Shown piece after piece: positions 8,941 through 19,370 of a stretch of 64,000 bases of DNA; the first letter of the stretch is position 1, and every line of letters starts with the position of its first letter. Origin of the DNA: an uncultured Clostridia bacterium (GTDB taxonomy: Bacteria > Bacillota > Clostridia > TANB77 > CAG-508); assembly GCA_934148985.1 (NCBI GenBank), contig CAKPDO010000003.1:1-64000 (forward strand), written 5' to 3'. A program made the position numbers and the translations under genes. The notes under the pieces are model-generated. The model was given only the letters and a program-made list of their open reading frames with translations. It had not been told where the DNA came from and did no database searches.

Positions 8941-11019
8941 TTAGCCTACATCTTCGTTTTCCGCTGTTACACTTCGTGCCTGGTTTGTCATATAAATTTG
9001 TGTATTCGGATGAACCATTACATTATTTGCTTCAACATTATTTTCTTGACCTTGTGCATCAAATTGGTTAACTGCTGTTTGAAGATCGTTTCGCATCATT
9101 TCTTGTCTTCTTGCTCTATAAATTTCATCATAGCTACGTCCTGCATATTCTTTATGCTTCTTTAAAAACTCTTGTTGAGCCTTAAATTCTTGTTTTACAA
9201 GTTCTTTTATTGCTTCTGTATCTCGTGTCTTTTCATTCGAAGTCATTTTGTTTCTTAGTTCTTCAGCTGCTTCTTTTCCTAAAATAATTTCAGCCGATTT
9301 TGGATCTTGAAAAATTAATGCTTTCGCATTTTCTTCGAAAAACATTCTTTGTTCTCCTTCGCGTTCTTTTAGCAATCTTTCTTTTTCTTCACCATATTGT
9401 TCATCATATTCTTTTTGTTTTTTCTCTAGTGGTATGCCCTCTCTTCTATTAACATTTTCTATAGCCTTTGCTTCAATCTCTTTCATTTCTTCTTTTGATG
9501 GTTCTTTATGAATTTCATCTCCCCATGTTTCCTCAACAAATTTGTCAAAATGCATTCTTGCTGTTCCACTTGCATCTTTTAACATATCATCTAAATCGCT
9601 CCTATTTCTTTCACCAACATTGAATTTTCTATTTGCGCTAGAATTCGCTCTCATCCAATTTTTTCTTACTCTCTCTTTAGCTAATTCATTTGTTAAATCC
9701 GTTGCTTTATTTATGGTTCCGACATTCTGTTCTGGCATCATTCTTATAGCCATTTGCCTTACTTCACTATTATTGTAAACATTTTTTTCCGTTACTCTTT
9801 GTGGTTGTGATTGATTCATACTCATCATATTCATCATTTCAAGCATTGCAGCATAATTGATACTTTGATTTGCCATAGAAGCTTGATCTGTGCTTGCTTC
9901 TGGTACATTAGTATTACCATTTGGTGTTGTTTCTGTTTGACTACTTGGTGTTACTTCAACAGTTGGTATTTGTCCACTACTTTCTACATCTTGTATTCCG
10001 GCTTCTTTCACCACATTTTGTACAAACTTTTCATAGCTTTTCGTATTTTTATTTAAAGTAAAGCGTTTAAGTTTTCCATTTTCATCTTTCAAAATTATAT
10101 TATTTACAGTAATATTTGGATTTTTAATTTTCCTATTCGGTATTCTTACTCCATATTCTTCTTCTAATTCTCCTATTTGTTCTTTTACATACCTTCTATC
10201 TCTAAGTCTACTATTAAGACCCTTGTGAGCCGAATTGCCTCCCTGAGAATTTAACTCTTGTATCTTCATTCTCTTAACCTTAGGGGCATACAATGTTTTA
10301 GCATTCAAGGAATTAATTTTCGAAGCCCCCTCAATGCTCATTTTTTCAGTTCTAACATCTCCACTACCAGAACGTACCCTACTTACTGGACCATAAATAT
10401 TGTTTGTGCTTACTCCTGTTGAGTTAATTGAGGTCTTTCCCATTAATGTATTTGTAGAATTTCCACTTTGAGAAACGGCTGTTCTTCTACCTTTATATTC
10501 ATTTACCATTGTACTAGACATTTGACTAATAGCTCTACTTCCTTTTTTTGTTTTAGTAGAAATATAATTTCCTGTCTGATTAATATCTCCCATTGTTTGT
10601 TGCGCTGCTATTAAATTGTTTGATATATTTCCCATTTGATTTGATACTCCTATGCCATTTGCTACACCAACAATTGCATTTACGGATAATCCGCCTCCAA
10701 CTTGTGGCATAGCTCCTCCAGCCATATCACGTCCAACGCCGCTCATATCAGGCAATCTATTTGCTCCACCTTGCATGTAATTATTGTTAACGTTATTATT
10801 TGTGTTATTTTGATTTGTAACCTCAGGATTAGTTACAGGTTTTTTGTCTAAAAACTTGACTCTAGACTTTTTTTCGCTTCCTTCACCAATTAATTGTGTA
10901 GATGAAGAACTTATAGTTTTTGCGAATATCTTAAGTGTATTCGAAATAAGGGGAATTACAATTTTTGTCATTACTATAATTCCACCAATATACAAAAACA
11001 TAGGCAATAATAAATTCAT
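8941..11019 (-). CDS. Large N-anchored protein with low-complexity and charged regions (T4SS-like locus)
   Basis: Not recognised as a family. The 692 residues begin with a hydrophobic region (LLLPMFLYIGGIIVMTKIVI, about 3-32). The rest is soluble: an Asn/Gly/Met-rich stretch (about 70-160), a basic middle (about 240-310, with LNSRLRDRRYVKEQIGELEE), a Gln/Thr/Met-rich stretch (about 345-430) and a highly charged, helical, coiled-coil-prone C-terminal third (KKQKEYDEQYGEEKERLLKE). No signal cleavage site is evident, so the bulk may be cytoplasmic. It directly follows the four VirB6-like genes. VirB6/TrbL proteins elsewhere often have long cytoplasmic tails; this could supply that part as a separate protein. 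This role is conjecture. Confidence 0.6.
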   Translation of the reverse strand: MNLLLPMFLYIGGIIVMTKIVIPLISNTLKIFAKTISSSSTQLIGEGSEKKSRVKFLDKKPVTNPEVTNQNNTNNNVNNNYMQGGANRLPDMSGVGRDMAGGAMPQVGGGLSVNAIVGVANGIGVSNQMGNISNNLIAAQQTMGDINQTGNYISTKTKKGSRAISQMSSTMVNEYKGRRTAVSQSGNSTNTLMGKTSINSTGVSTNNIYGPVSRVRSGSGDVRTEKMSIEGASKINSLNAKTLYAPKVKRMKIQELNSQGGNSAHKGLNSRLRDRRYVKEQIGELEEEYGVRIPNRKIKNPNITVNNIILKDENGKLKRFTLNKNTKSYEKFVQNVVKEAGIQDVESSGQIPTVEVTPSSQTETTPNGNTNVPEASTDQASMANQSINYAAMLEMMNMMSMNQSQPQRVTEKNVYNNSEVRQMAIRMMPEQNVGTINKATDLTNELAKERVRKNWMRANSSANRKFNVGERNRSDLDDMLKDASGTARMHFDKFVEETWGDEIHKEPSKEEMKEIEAKAIENVNRREGIPLEKKQKEYDEQYGEEKERLLKEREGEQRMFFEENAKALIFQDPKSAEIILGKEAAEELRNKMTSNEKTRDTEAIKELVKQEFKAQQEFLKKHKEYAGRSYDEIYRARRQEMMRNDLQTAVNQFDAQGQENNVEANNVMVHPNTQIYMTNQARSVTAENEDVG

Positions 11020-11032
11020 ATCTTTTCCTCCC

Positions 11033-12745
11033 TTAAAAAGAATTTTCTAATACTAACATATTTACAAATGATACTAGAATCTGTGCTAAAGATAATAGTA
11101 CATAATATCTAATCCATGTTCTAAAATTAAAATTTGTTTGAATGTTAAAAATGTATAACACAGACACTATTGGCCCGACAATTGCTAAAGCCCACATTAT
11201 TACTGTTCTTGCGAACATAAGCATTATTACAAAAACATTACACCAAACCAATACAATATAAACAGCCGTATATGCAAATTTTTCGCCACATCTTTTTACA
11301 TCATTGCTTTTGGCCATATATCCCACATATCCTGCGGGTGTAGTGCTAAAACTATATCCAGCACCTTCTACGTTTACCCTAATAGGTTGCTCTGATGTAT
11401 TTCTACTTTCAAAGCTATTAAAAAGTGCATTACTTCCAAATATACATATTGCCATAATTAGTACACATCCAATCAATGTAGCAACAGAAGTTACAAATCT
11501 GTTTAACCTGCTTTTGAAGTCTGCTTCCTCATCTGGGCTTTTGAATGTTCTTACAAGAATTTCTATTCCATAAATAAATAATGTTATTAATATAATTGCA
11601 CTTGCAAGATAAATTGTAACATGTATACAAGCTGCTGCAAAGTTTCTTATTATCATCCATAGTGAACCTTCATCATGGTCTTTATTACCTGTAAGGAAAT
11701 TAACATCAAATATATCAATATGACCAACTGCTACATTATACCAATCTCCTGTCATAACAGGTATTTTAGAAGTTTCATCAAATCTTAAGTCATCATCTTC
11801 TTTTTCTATATCTACTATCTTTTGCCAAGATTTTCCTTGTCCTTTAGAATAATCTGTTACTTGTGTATATTTATTTCTTTTTCCATCCGTTCCTTCATTC
11901 ATTAATTTATCTTTTGAATATGTATAAACATAATCTATTGAATGATCTGTTGATGTTTGAATTAGATTAATAAATGTTTGTTCAATATCAGCAAATATAA
12001 ATCGTATGAGCTCTAATGGATAATATATAAGAGTTCCAGCCAAATCTCTCATTGCATTATCTTTTAATCTTACAAAAAAATCCTTAACATCAAGTGCAAA
12101 ATCGACAACATTACTTACCGTTCCAACAGTTGCGTCCCACACTTTTTCAACTCCTTTTTCAACAGCGCTTTCATAATCTCTATTGACATCAGGAACATCC
12201 ACTCTCACATCATCTATTTCTTTTTCTTCTGCATCTTTAATATCATCCCCAGTATAGACTTCTTGTAACATTGCTTCCCAATAACAACTTGTTGCTACAT
12301 AAGGGTTATCAACAATTAGTTCTATAACTAAAAGTGCTTCCCAACTATCATTATCAGATACTGTTTTATCTGATGGATATCCGTATATCTCTTTCAGTAC
12401 TTTTTCTGATACACTTATTGTATCTTCCCATATCCCGCTGGTATCATTTCCAATTCTAATATTAAAATCTTTTCCTGTTTTACCATTTATATGAAGGGTT
12501 GTCTTTATTTTTATTTCTTTATTAACTTCATTTCCCGTATATCCCCATTCCTGTAACTTTTTTAAAATTTCAGGTTCTATCGTTTCATTTGTATTTTCAC
12601 TTGCATCTTTTGACATTTCAACTTTACCATGACAAATTTTTTCATCTAGTCCCGTGCTTTTAACAGCTAGAGTAGCTTTATTACCCATTATTGCAATAAA
12701 ACATACAAATATTATTATAAAAACTTTATGGATTTTCCATTTCAA
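11033..12745 (-). CDS. VirB6-like membrane protein, paralogue 4 of a tandem set
   Basis: 570 residues: signal peptide (1-28), a large external N-terminal domain (to about 370), then at least five membrane helices. It shares two motifs with the three genes upstream: IFDVNFLTGN followed by SLWMIIRN just before the first helix, and PIRVNVEGAGYSFSTTPAGY after the second helix. This architecture is that of the CD3337/EF1877-type mobilome membrane proteins, the VirB6/TrbL equivalent of Gram-positive T4SS, which form the membrane channel. It is 13 bp upstream of the 692-aa gene and 24 bp downstream of the 390-aa paralogue. Confidence 0.7.
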   Translation of the reverse strand: MKWKIHKVFIIIFVCFIAIMGNKATLAVKSTGLDEKICHGKVEMSKDASENTNETIEPEILKKLQEWGYTGNEVNKEIKIKTTLHINGKTGKDFNIRIGNDTSGIWEDTISVSEKVLKEIYGYPSDKTVSDNDSWEALLVIELIVDNPYVATSCYWEAMLQEVYTGDDIKDAEEKEIDDVRVDVPDVNRDYESAVEKGVEKVWDATVGTVSNVVDFALDVKDFFVRLKDNAMRDLAGTLIYYPLELIRFIFADIEQTFINLIQTSTDHSIDYVYTYSKDKLMNEGTDGKRNKYTQVTDYSKGQGKSWQKIVDIEKEDDDLRFDETSKIPVMTGDWYNVAVGHIDIFDVNFLTGNKDHDEGSLWMIIRNFAAACIHVTIYLASAIILITLFIYGIEILVRTFKSPDEEADFKSRLNRFVTSVATLIGCVLIMAICIFGSNALFNSFESRNTSEQPIRVNVEGAGYSFSTTPAGYVGYMAKSNDVKRCGEKFAYTAVYIVLVWCNVFVIMLMFARTVIMWALAIVGPIVSVLYIFNIQTNFNFRTWIRYYVLLSLAQILVSFVNMLVLENSF

Positions 12746-12769
12746 AATAACAACCTCCCTTCCTTCATT

Positions 12770-13942
12770 CTACATTACTTTCAAAATTAATTCATTAATA
12801 ACTATCAAAATCATTTGTGAAAATGCTACCACAAAATAGTTTCTCACCCATCTTCCAAATCCAGATGTGACATTTCTTCCAAAAACATTTTGTATTGCCA
12901 AAAATGGTCCCCAAATAGAAAGTCCCCACATCACAAAAGTTCTTGCTAACATAAGTATTACAAAAGCTAAATTAAGTAACGTTATAAAAAAATATATAAA
13001 AGCACATAAAAGTGTTCTTCCAGAATTAGAAGATACATCTTTATTTGAAGCAAGATATCTTAAATAACCTCCATATGTTGTACTAAAACTATATGTATCT
13101 TGTACCCTTACTCTTACTGGAAGCTCATAACTTCCTTCATTTACAATGTTCTTATAAAGTTCCTGAGTTGCAAATATGCATACCGCCATTATTATAATTG
13201 AACCTATAAGCATCATAAGTGATTTACTTAATGTTTCTAATGCTTTTTTATTTTCAACACTTTTCTTAGGATTATCTATCGAGCCTTTAGTTGTTCTAAT
13301 TCCAAATATAATTAATGAAATTATTAATATCGCACTCGCCAAATATATTACAATACGTATTAAAGTTGTTACAATATTTCTTATAACTAGCCATGCTGAA
13401 TTACTTTTATGTCTTAATGTTCCATCTGAATTTTTTGTATTTTGTCCTGTAAGATAGTTAAAATCGAAAAAATCAATATGATCAACCGCAATATTATATA
13501 AATCTCCCACCATTACAGGTATCTTTACATCTTTATCAAAGTCTAATTCATCATCATTATTCGCATTATTTCTTATACTTTTTGTCACTATCGACTTACC
13601 TTCTTCGCCCTCACTTACATTAGTATATTTATTTTTTGTTTCATCTTTTTGCAAGTCTTCAAATGAGTACAAAACATCATTCGCTTCATCAAATTGTATT
13701 GAATTTGCAATCCACTGTATACAATCCATTAACTTGCAAATTCCACGTGCAAAATAGGTAGCGCACATTCCCAAAAAATCCTTTTTAATATCAGACATAA
13801 AATCATCTGAATCAGCGGCAATATCATTAGATGAACTAGTAGTACTGTCCGCATTGCTTTTTATTATAGTAAAACTAAAATTTCCAATTATTATAAAAAT
13901 TAATACACTAGTAATAAACTTTCGGCAAATATTTTTTCTCAT
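12770..13942 (-). CDS. VirB6-like membrane protein, short paralogue 3
   Basis: 390 residues. It has the signal peptide, the FDFNYLTGQ and SAWLVIRN motif, the LPVRVRVQDTYSFSTTYGGY motif and the five C-terminal helices of the family, but it lacks most of the 250-residue external N-terminal domain carried by its three neighbours. It may therefore be the minimal channel-forming version. The set of four consecutive genes with the same core and different external domains points to duplication followed by divergence of the external part. Confidence 0.7.
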   Translation of the reverse strand: MRKNICRKFITSVLIFIIIGNFSFTIIKSNADSTTSSSNDIAADSDDFMSDIKKDFLGMCATYFARGICKLMDCIQWIANSIQFDEANDVLYSFEDLQKDETKNKYTNVSEGEEGKSIVTKSIRNNANNDDELDFDKDVKIPVMVGDLYNIAVDHIDFFDFNYLTGQNTKNSDGTLRHKSNSAWLVIRNIVTTLIRIVIYLASAILIISLIIFGIRTTKGSIDNPKKSVENKKALETLSKSLMMLIGSIIIMAVCIFATQELYKNIVNEGSYELPVRVRVQDTYSFSTTYGGYLRYLASNKDVSSNSGRTLLCAFIYFFITLLNLAFVILMLARTFVMWGLSIWGPFLAIQNVFGRNVTSGFGRWVRNYFVVAFSQMILIVINELILKVM

Positions 13943-13965
13943 GCGTTACCTCCCTTCCACATTTT

Positions 13966-15684
13966 TTATGCAATATTTACAGCCACACTCCCTATAAAAG
14001 CTATAGGAATCTGTAGCAATACAGCAAAAGCATATGCTGCTGCCCATATTCTCAAATCTATTTGTTTTTGCTTTCCAAAAACATATCTTATAGACATAAT
14101 AGGTCCTACTACAGATAATACCCACACACATAATACCCTAATAATTCCTATGATTGCAATTGCAAAGTTCGCTGCTGCTAAGACCATATACTCACATGCT
14201 GAACCAATTATTTGAAGTGCTTCATCAGGATCCGAAGTTGTTGACATATATCTTGCATATCCCGCATGAGTTGTACTAAAGCTATATACATCTTCCACAT
14301 TCACCCTAATTGGCAATTCATATGTGTCACTTTCTCCTATAAATTTCAAAACTCCTTCATTTGCATAAATACATACCGCCATAACTAATATTGATCCAAT
14401 AAGTGTAAATACAGCATTTGCAAGCTTTTCAATTACTTTTTTACTATCTGCTTGAGCTTCTGGATTATCAAAAGTATGTCTTACAATATTAATTCCACTC
14501 CAGATTAAACCAACAAGTAATATTGATGCTGTACCATATATTCCTAATTTTACCAAAGCAGCTACTATATTTCTAAATCTCATCCATATAGAATTTGAAC
14601 TATGTCTTTTTACTTCTACTTTATTGCCATTTTCGTCTTTTCCATATTTTGTTGATTTATTTCCTGTTAAAAAGTTTATGTCAAAATAATCTACGTTTCC
14701 AGTTCCAATTGTGTAAAAATCAACAATTACATACGGAATTGGTGTTTCTTTTTTAAAATCGTCTATACCATTTCCATTTTCATCTTTTTTTATATTTATC
14801 GTCTTTATTGTTGAGGTTTCATCATTATTTCCTCCAACATTGGTATATTTATTGTATTCTTTATCATCACCTGTTGTTATCTCTTCATATTTATATGTAA
14901 CACTAAAATGTCCTGCATTTCCATCTGGAAGTGTCTGTATTATGTTTGCCCAATATTGGCAAATATCTCCGAATGTTCTTGGAAGATGAGCAACTGCTGC
15001 TGCTAATGCTCCTAAAGGATTCGTGCCAAGCCATTTTTTTGCTGTTTTTATGAAGTCCAGTAATTCTACTCCTCCTTCAATAATATTCATGTTGTCTTCT
15101 TTCCAACTTGTATCATCTATATCCACATCATAAACTTTATCTATGTCACTCCCAGCATATAAAGCTTTAATTTTAACAGCCGCACTTCCATCATTATCTT
15201 CTTTATATACTTTAGCAATAATATTTACACGCCACGTATAACCATCAGTTAAATCTGATTCTTGTACACTTTCATTTAATCCAAATATAGATTTTAAATC
15301 TGATATATCAAATATACTTGTTGCATTTGGATCCATATCTTCTGTTACACCATTACTATATTTAGTAATATTTGTTGGATTATCTCCAATATATACTCTA
15401 TATTCGCTTTCATTATATTTCATGATCTTTATTTGAGTTTCAATTACTGTTTCATTTCTTAAAACATTATCTGTTAAATTTGGAAAATATTCTTTCAATT
15501 TATCTAGCATTTCGTCGCTTTTTTCAGTTAATTCTCCCCATTTAATTTGTGTTCTATCTAGTATTCTTATTTTCCAACCAGAGTCCCTATCTTCGAAGTC
15601 GTCCCTTACGAAACCATATGACTTACCAACAAGAGTCAAGAAAACACTAAAAATTAAAATAACTGCAATAAACTTCTTTTTCAT
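13966..15684 (-). CDS. VirB6-like membrane protein, paralogue 2
   Basis: 572 residues: signal peptide (1-24), external domain (to about 360) and a helical C-terminal half. Core motifs are YFDINFLTGN, SIWMRFRNIVAAL, a conserved DNPEAQAD loop between helices 1 and 2, and LPIRVNVEDVYSFSTTHAGY. The external domain is different from that of paralogue 1 but similar in layout to paralogue 4: both have an N-terminal region with EWGYTGN/LKEYFPN-type helices and INGK/RIGDN-like strands. Probable inner-membrane channel subunit of the T4SS-like apparatus. Confidence 0.7.
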   Translation of the reverse strand: MKKKFIAVILIFSVFLTLVGKSYGFVRDDFEDRDSGWKIRILDRTQIKWGELTEKSDEMLDKLKEYFPNLTDNVLRNETVIETQIKIMKYNESEYRVYIGDNPTNITKYSNGVTEDMDPNATSIFDISDLKSIFGLNESVQESDLTDGYTWRVNIIAKVYKEDNDGSAAVKIKALYAGSDIDKVYDVDIDDTSWKEDNMNIIEGGVELLDFIKTAKKWLGTNPLGALAAAVAHLPRTFGDICQYWANIIQTLPDGNAGHFSVTYKYEEITTGDDKEYNKYTNVGGNNDETSTIKTINIKKDENGNGIDDFKKETPIPYVIVDFYTIGTGNVDYFDINFLTGNKSTKYGKDENGNKVEVKRHSSNSIWMRFRNIVAALVKLGIYGTASILLVGLIWSGINIVRHTFDNPEAQADSKKVIEKLANAVFTLIGSILVMAVCIYANEGVLKFIGESDTYELPIRVNVEDVYSFSTTHAGYARYMSTTSDPDEALQIIGSACEYMVLAAANFAIAIIGIIRVLCVWVLSVVGPIMSIRYVFGKQKQIDLRIWAAAYAFAVLLQIPIAFIGSVAVNIA

Positions 15685-15700
15685 TTCTCGTCTCCTTTCT

Positions 15701-17413
15701 TTAAATAAGTCGTATAGCCACTCTCATTATAAAAATTATGGCAAGTGGAATAAATGTTAAAACCGTATACACTCTTAAAAATCTTCTAAAATTTAATATA
15801 TTAACTGCATCATTTCCATTAACATTTCCGTTCATTTCATGTAAAGCTGTGACTGGAGCAATTAATGTTAAAAATGCCATATAAAGCGTTCTAAATAACA
15901 TTAGCCCGTATGCCAGCAATGTAAAAAATGAACATACCATATACCAAAATGCATATCCCCAAGCTGCATCAGAATCTGCACTTAGTGATCTGAATTTTAA
16001 AAGTCCTATGTAATTCGTATTAAACGAATATACTCCATCTACATTAACTCTTATTAAATAAATCGAATTATTTCCATTTAAATAAATTTTAACAATTTCA
16101 TTATATAAATATGTAATTATTATCATTATCAAATAAATACTTCCAATTATAAGTAATGCTTTAACAATATTATTCATTATTGTTTTAGATTCTTTTCCAC
16201 TTTCAGGGTTATCCCCAAGTGTTGCTAAAACATATAATATTGCTCTCCATATTATAAGAACAATCATTAAAGCCGCAACTATATATATAATCACATTTTT
16301 TGCTGACGCAATAAAATTTCTTATAAACATCCAAAATCCGTTTGGGTTTTCTGTATTAGTATTAAAGAAATTTACATCAAATAAATTCACATATCCAATA
16401 CAAAAACTATATAAATCAGTCGGAATAACTGGGATTTCTGTTTCTTTCGTATATGCTGTTGCTGTCTGTCCTTTTCTATTTTCTGTGGTTTTAGATATAT
16501 TTACAGTATTTATAGTTCTATATTTGGCCGTATTTTCGCTTTCATCATTTGTAGAAGTTGAATCTTCGACTTGTATTTCACCATTTAGGCTACTACTAGC
16601 CTGAATATCTGCTCTTGTATAAGTTATTTTAGCTTTTATAACATTTCCATTTAGCAATTTTTGAAATGCATCACCTACAGTTGTAAAAACTGACGTAAAA
16701 AATTCAGAAAACATATTTCTTTTTTTTTCTGACTTCGTAGTTCCTGCACTTGATGAAAAAACTCCATCAGATGTCATTTGTAATGTTGCATTTTCAAGCT
16801 TTTCATATTTTTCTTTATAATCTGCCGATACATAAAACTTAATCCATTGAGTATTTTTACTTTTAGCCTTGTACGTCTCTCCATCTAGTTTATACCCATT
16901 CCATCCTTTATTAGAAGGATCTAATGCTTGAGGATATGTATTAAGAACAATAGCTGTAAAACCCTTTGAATTTTTATCATCATCCACCTTAAATTCAAAT
17001 ACAGAAAATTTCCAATCGTTTTGTGCTGTTCCGTAATGGAAATAATGTACATTATCCTTTTTTTCAACAAAAGAATAATCCGTACTTGGTACATCTTCAA
17101 GTCCCTCTAAAGTTGCTGCTCCAACAACAACATAATTTGTATTATCGTAAAACCATTCATACCAACCATAATCTTCATTTACCTTAAAATCAGATATTTT
17201 AAAATTTGTGCCAGTATCAGGATTTATCTGTGAAAATGATGTTTCTCTACTCTCACATGTGCTTTTCCACGTTGTTCCAGATGAAGTAAGCGCCGGCCCC
17301 TCTTCGTCTACATATGCCTTATATCCATATTTTCTCGAAATAGGGAGAACAAGCACAAATATAATACTTAATATAGTAATTATTTTAAATTTTTTGGCAT
17401 AATATTTATTCAC
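15701..17413 (-). CDS. VirB6-like membrane protein, paralogue 1
   Basis: 570 residues with signal peptide (about 1-33), a distinct external domain (about 34-250), and a C-terminal membrane region. The family motifs are present in divergent form: LFDVNFFNTN with GFWMFIRNF, and IYLIRVNVDGVYSFNTNYIG LLKFRS (two parts of one motif). This divergent motif is the closest to the one in the fifth, NlpC-bearing paralogue at 3036-4712. It follows the VirB4 ATPase gene by 19 bp, the usual VirB4-VirB6 order of T4SS operons. Confidence 0.7.
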   Translation of the reverse strand: MNKYYAKKFKIITILSIIFVLVLPISRKYGYKAYVDEEGPALTSSGTTWKSTCESRETSFSQINPDTGTNFKISDFKVNEDYGWYEWFYDNTNYVVVGAATLEGLEDVPSTDYSFVEKKDNVHYFHYGTAQNDWKFSVFEFKVDDDKNSKGFTAIVLNTYPQALDPSNKGWNGYKLDGETYKAKSKNTQWIKFYVSADYKEKYEKLENATLQMTSDGVFSSSAGTTKSEKKRNMFSEFFTSVFTTVGDAFQKLLNGNVIKAKITYTRADIQASSSLNGEIQVEDSTSTNDESENTAKYRTINTVNISKTTENRKGQTATAYTKETEIPVIPTDLYSFCIGYVNLFDVNFFNTNTENPNGFWMFIRNFIASAKNVIIYIVAALMIVLIIWRAILYVLATLGDNPESGKESKTIMNNIVKALLIIGSIYLIMIIITYLYNEIVKIYLNGNNSIYLIRVNVDGVYSFNTNYIGLLKFRSLSADSDAAWGYAFWYMVCSFFTLLAYGLMLFRTLYMAFLTLIAPVTALHEMNGNVNGNDAVNILNFRRFLRVYTVLTFIPLAIIFIMRVAIRLI

Positions 17414-17432
17414 ATTCTCCCTCCTTTCTTTT

Positions 17433-19370
17433 TTAACTTTCCTTTGCCAATTTATTCAAGTTAGTTTCAACAAACTTAAATTCTTTTTGTGTAGGTGTTA
17501 TTTGAAGAATTGCTGTTTCAGATCCAACCTTCAAAAGCCCTTCACCTCTATTACATGTTACCAAAAACGATGCCTCTCCAGAACTCAATTTAAAAACTTC
17601 TTGAAGAAGTGCAATCTCTGATTTATCCTGTGCCAAGAATAATTTTGTATCAGATGATGTAAGTACCGCTTGTGCTTCTGGTTTCTCATAGAAATCTTGG
17701 AATCTTTGAGAAATGATTGCAAGTGATACATTTCTTTTTCTTGCACGTCTTGCCATCTTATTTAAGAAATCTACAGCTTCTGGGAATGGAAGCAACATCC
17801 ACGCCTCATCAACGATAACTCTTTTTTGTCTTGCTTTTTTTCTATCTTCACTATTTTTCTTAACAAACTTTTCCCATATCCAAGAAAGAAGAATTTGTTG
17901 TGCAAGAGGTCTTGCAAATCTTTCCTCCAATTGAGAAATGTCTATATTTATAAATGGTGAACCATCTAATAATTCAAATGTTGACTGTCCATCAAAATAA
18001 GCCATTTGTCCACCAAATTCTCTTATGTATTGCTTCATAACCTTTAATAAGTAACTATAATGGAATCTATAATCTTCGTTTTCATTTTCTTGTGCCATAT
18101 GCTCTAATCTTCTGTACCAAGAACCTATTGTTGGCATAAGCTTTTTCTTTCTTCCAAAATTTCCAACAGCTCTAGTATTTTCATATAAGCTCATTGGGTC
18201 TGAAGTTATTCCAAGAGCTGCATACTCTGCTGCAACAGATTCAGAAATTATCTGTTTTGTAAGCTCATTTACTTGTTCCGTTTTTGTGCTACCTTTTGCC
18301 ATTGTCATTAAAGCTTGCGTAACATCTTCTACTTTATTTTCAATATTTAAGATTTCCCTTTCTCTACCTGTAATAGCATCTTTAGCTCTTTCAACTTCTA
18401 TATCAAAAACATTTATAATTGTAGAAGAATTAGGACTAACAATTACATTTATTCCTCCAAGAGCCTCGGCAACAGCATAATACTCACCTTCTGCATCTAG
18501 TGCCAAGCTCTCAATTCCCATAAGAACTGATGACCTTGAAATTAAAGTTTTCATTGTAACAGATTTACCAGCACCAGATTTAGCAAATATAACCATATTA
18601 TAATTTGTTAAAGATGGGTGGAAGTTATCAAACAAAATAGGTTCTCCAGTCTGTTTGTTAATTCCTAAAGGAACACCTGTTGGATGTCCAACTTCTGATG
18701 TTAAAAAAGGAAATATTGTTCCCATTGATGGTCTATCAAAAATTTGCTTTTTTTGAACCGTATCTTCCATTAAAGGTAAACATGTTTTAAAAGCATCTTC
18801 TTGCATAGCCCAAGCACTTTTTATACTAACTAGTGATTTTGACATCTCATTTGAAAGCAATTTTGTAAATCTTTCTAAGTCTTGCATACTATATGCAAAT
18901 AAAGTTGCAACAATTGTTGCTTCATATAATTTATTAAATCCAGCAGCTATTTGATCTCTTAAGATTTCTGTTTCATACCTTTTTTGCGAAACATCACTTT
19001 CTCTGTTGATATTTCCTTTATCACTTGCCATCAATCTTTCTGTTTCCAATTCAACAATTGTTTTATTTAAATCATTTTGAGAATTCGCTTCTGACACAGG
19101 ATAAATATATATTGATGTATTTATATCTCCAAACATATACAAATTTCTAAATAATTCTGGAAATATACAAGACCTTGGAAGCCCTGAAACAAAGAAACTC
19201 CTTGCATATCTTGTAACATTTGAAACTATTTCCATATGGTCCAACTTAGAAGCATCAATTCCTGCTGGTGCAATAATTTCTTTTATACTTTTTTTATGTA
19301 AAACTTTATATTCATCTTCACGCTTTTCTTCTTGGTCTTCCTTTTTTTCCTTTTTCTTGAATAGTGCCAT
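17433..19370 (-). CDS. VirB4-like T4SS ATPase, motor half
   Basis: 645 residues. Walker A is FAKSGAGKSVTMK (Lys269), Walker B is RVIVDEAW (Asp521-Glu522), and an ISQR sensor-like motif follows (about 553-556), typical of the VirB4/TraC/HerA-FtsK ATPases that power T4SS assembly and transport. Residues about 45-230 carry the end of the VirB4 N-terminal domain (RSFFVSGLPRSC, TIFPFLTSEVGHPTGVPLG). The more N-terminal part of VirB4 is encoded by the preceding gene. The ATG has AGGAGG 9 nt upstream and overlaps the end of the preceding gene by 53 nt in another frame, which implies coupled translation. Confidence 0.88.
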   Translation of the reverse strand: MALFKKKEKKEDQEEKREDEYKVLHKKSIKEIIAPAGIDASKLDHMEIVSNVTRYARSFFVSGLPRSCIFPELFRNLYMFGDINTSIYIYPVSEANSQNDLNKTIVELETERLMASDKGNINRESDVSQKRYETEILRDQIAAGFNKLYEATIVATLFAYSMQDLERFTKLLSNEMSKSLVSIKSAWAMQEDAFKTCLPLMEDTVQKKQIFDRPSMGTIFPFLTSEVGHPTGVPLGINKQTGEPILFDNFHPSLTNYNMVIFAKSGAGKSVTMKTLISRSSVLMGIESLALDAEGEYYAVAEALGGINVIVSPNSSTIINVFDIEVERAKDAITGREREILNIENKVEDVTQALMTMAKGSTKTEQVNELTKQIISESVAAEYAALGITSDPMSLYENTRAVGNFGRKKKLMPTIGSWYRRLEHMAQENENEDYRFHYSYLLKVMKQYIREFGGQMAYFDGQSTFELLDGSPFINIDISQLEERFARPLAQQILLSWIWEKFVKKNSEDRKKARQKRVIVDEAWMLLPFPEAVDFLNKMARRARKRNVSLAIISQRFQDFYEKPEAQAVLTSSDTKLFLAQDKSEIALLQEVFKLSSGEASFLVTCNRGEGLLKVGSETAILQITPTQKEFKFVETNLNKLAKES

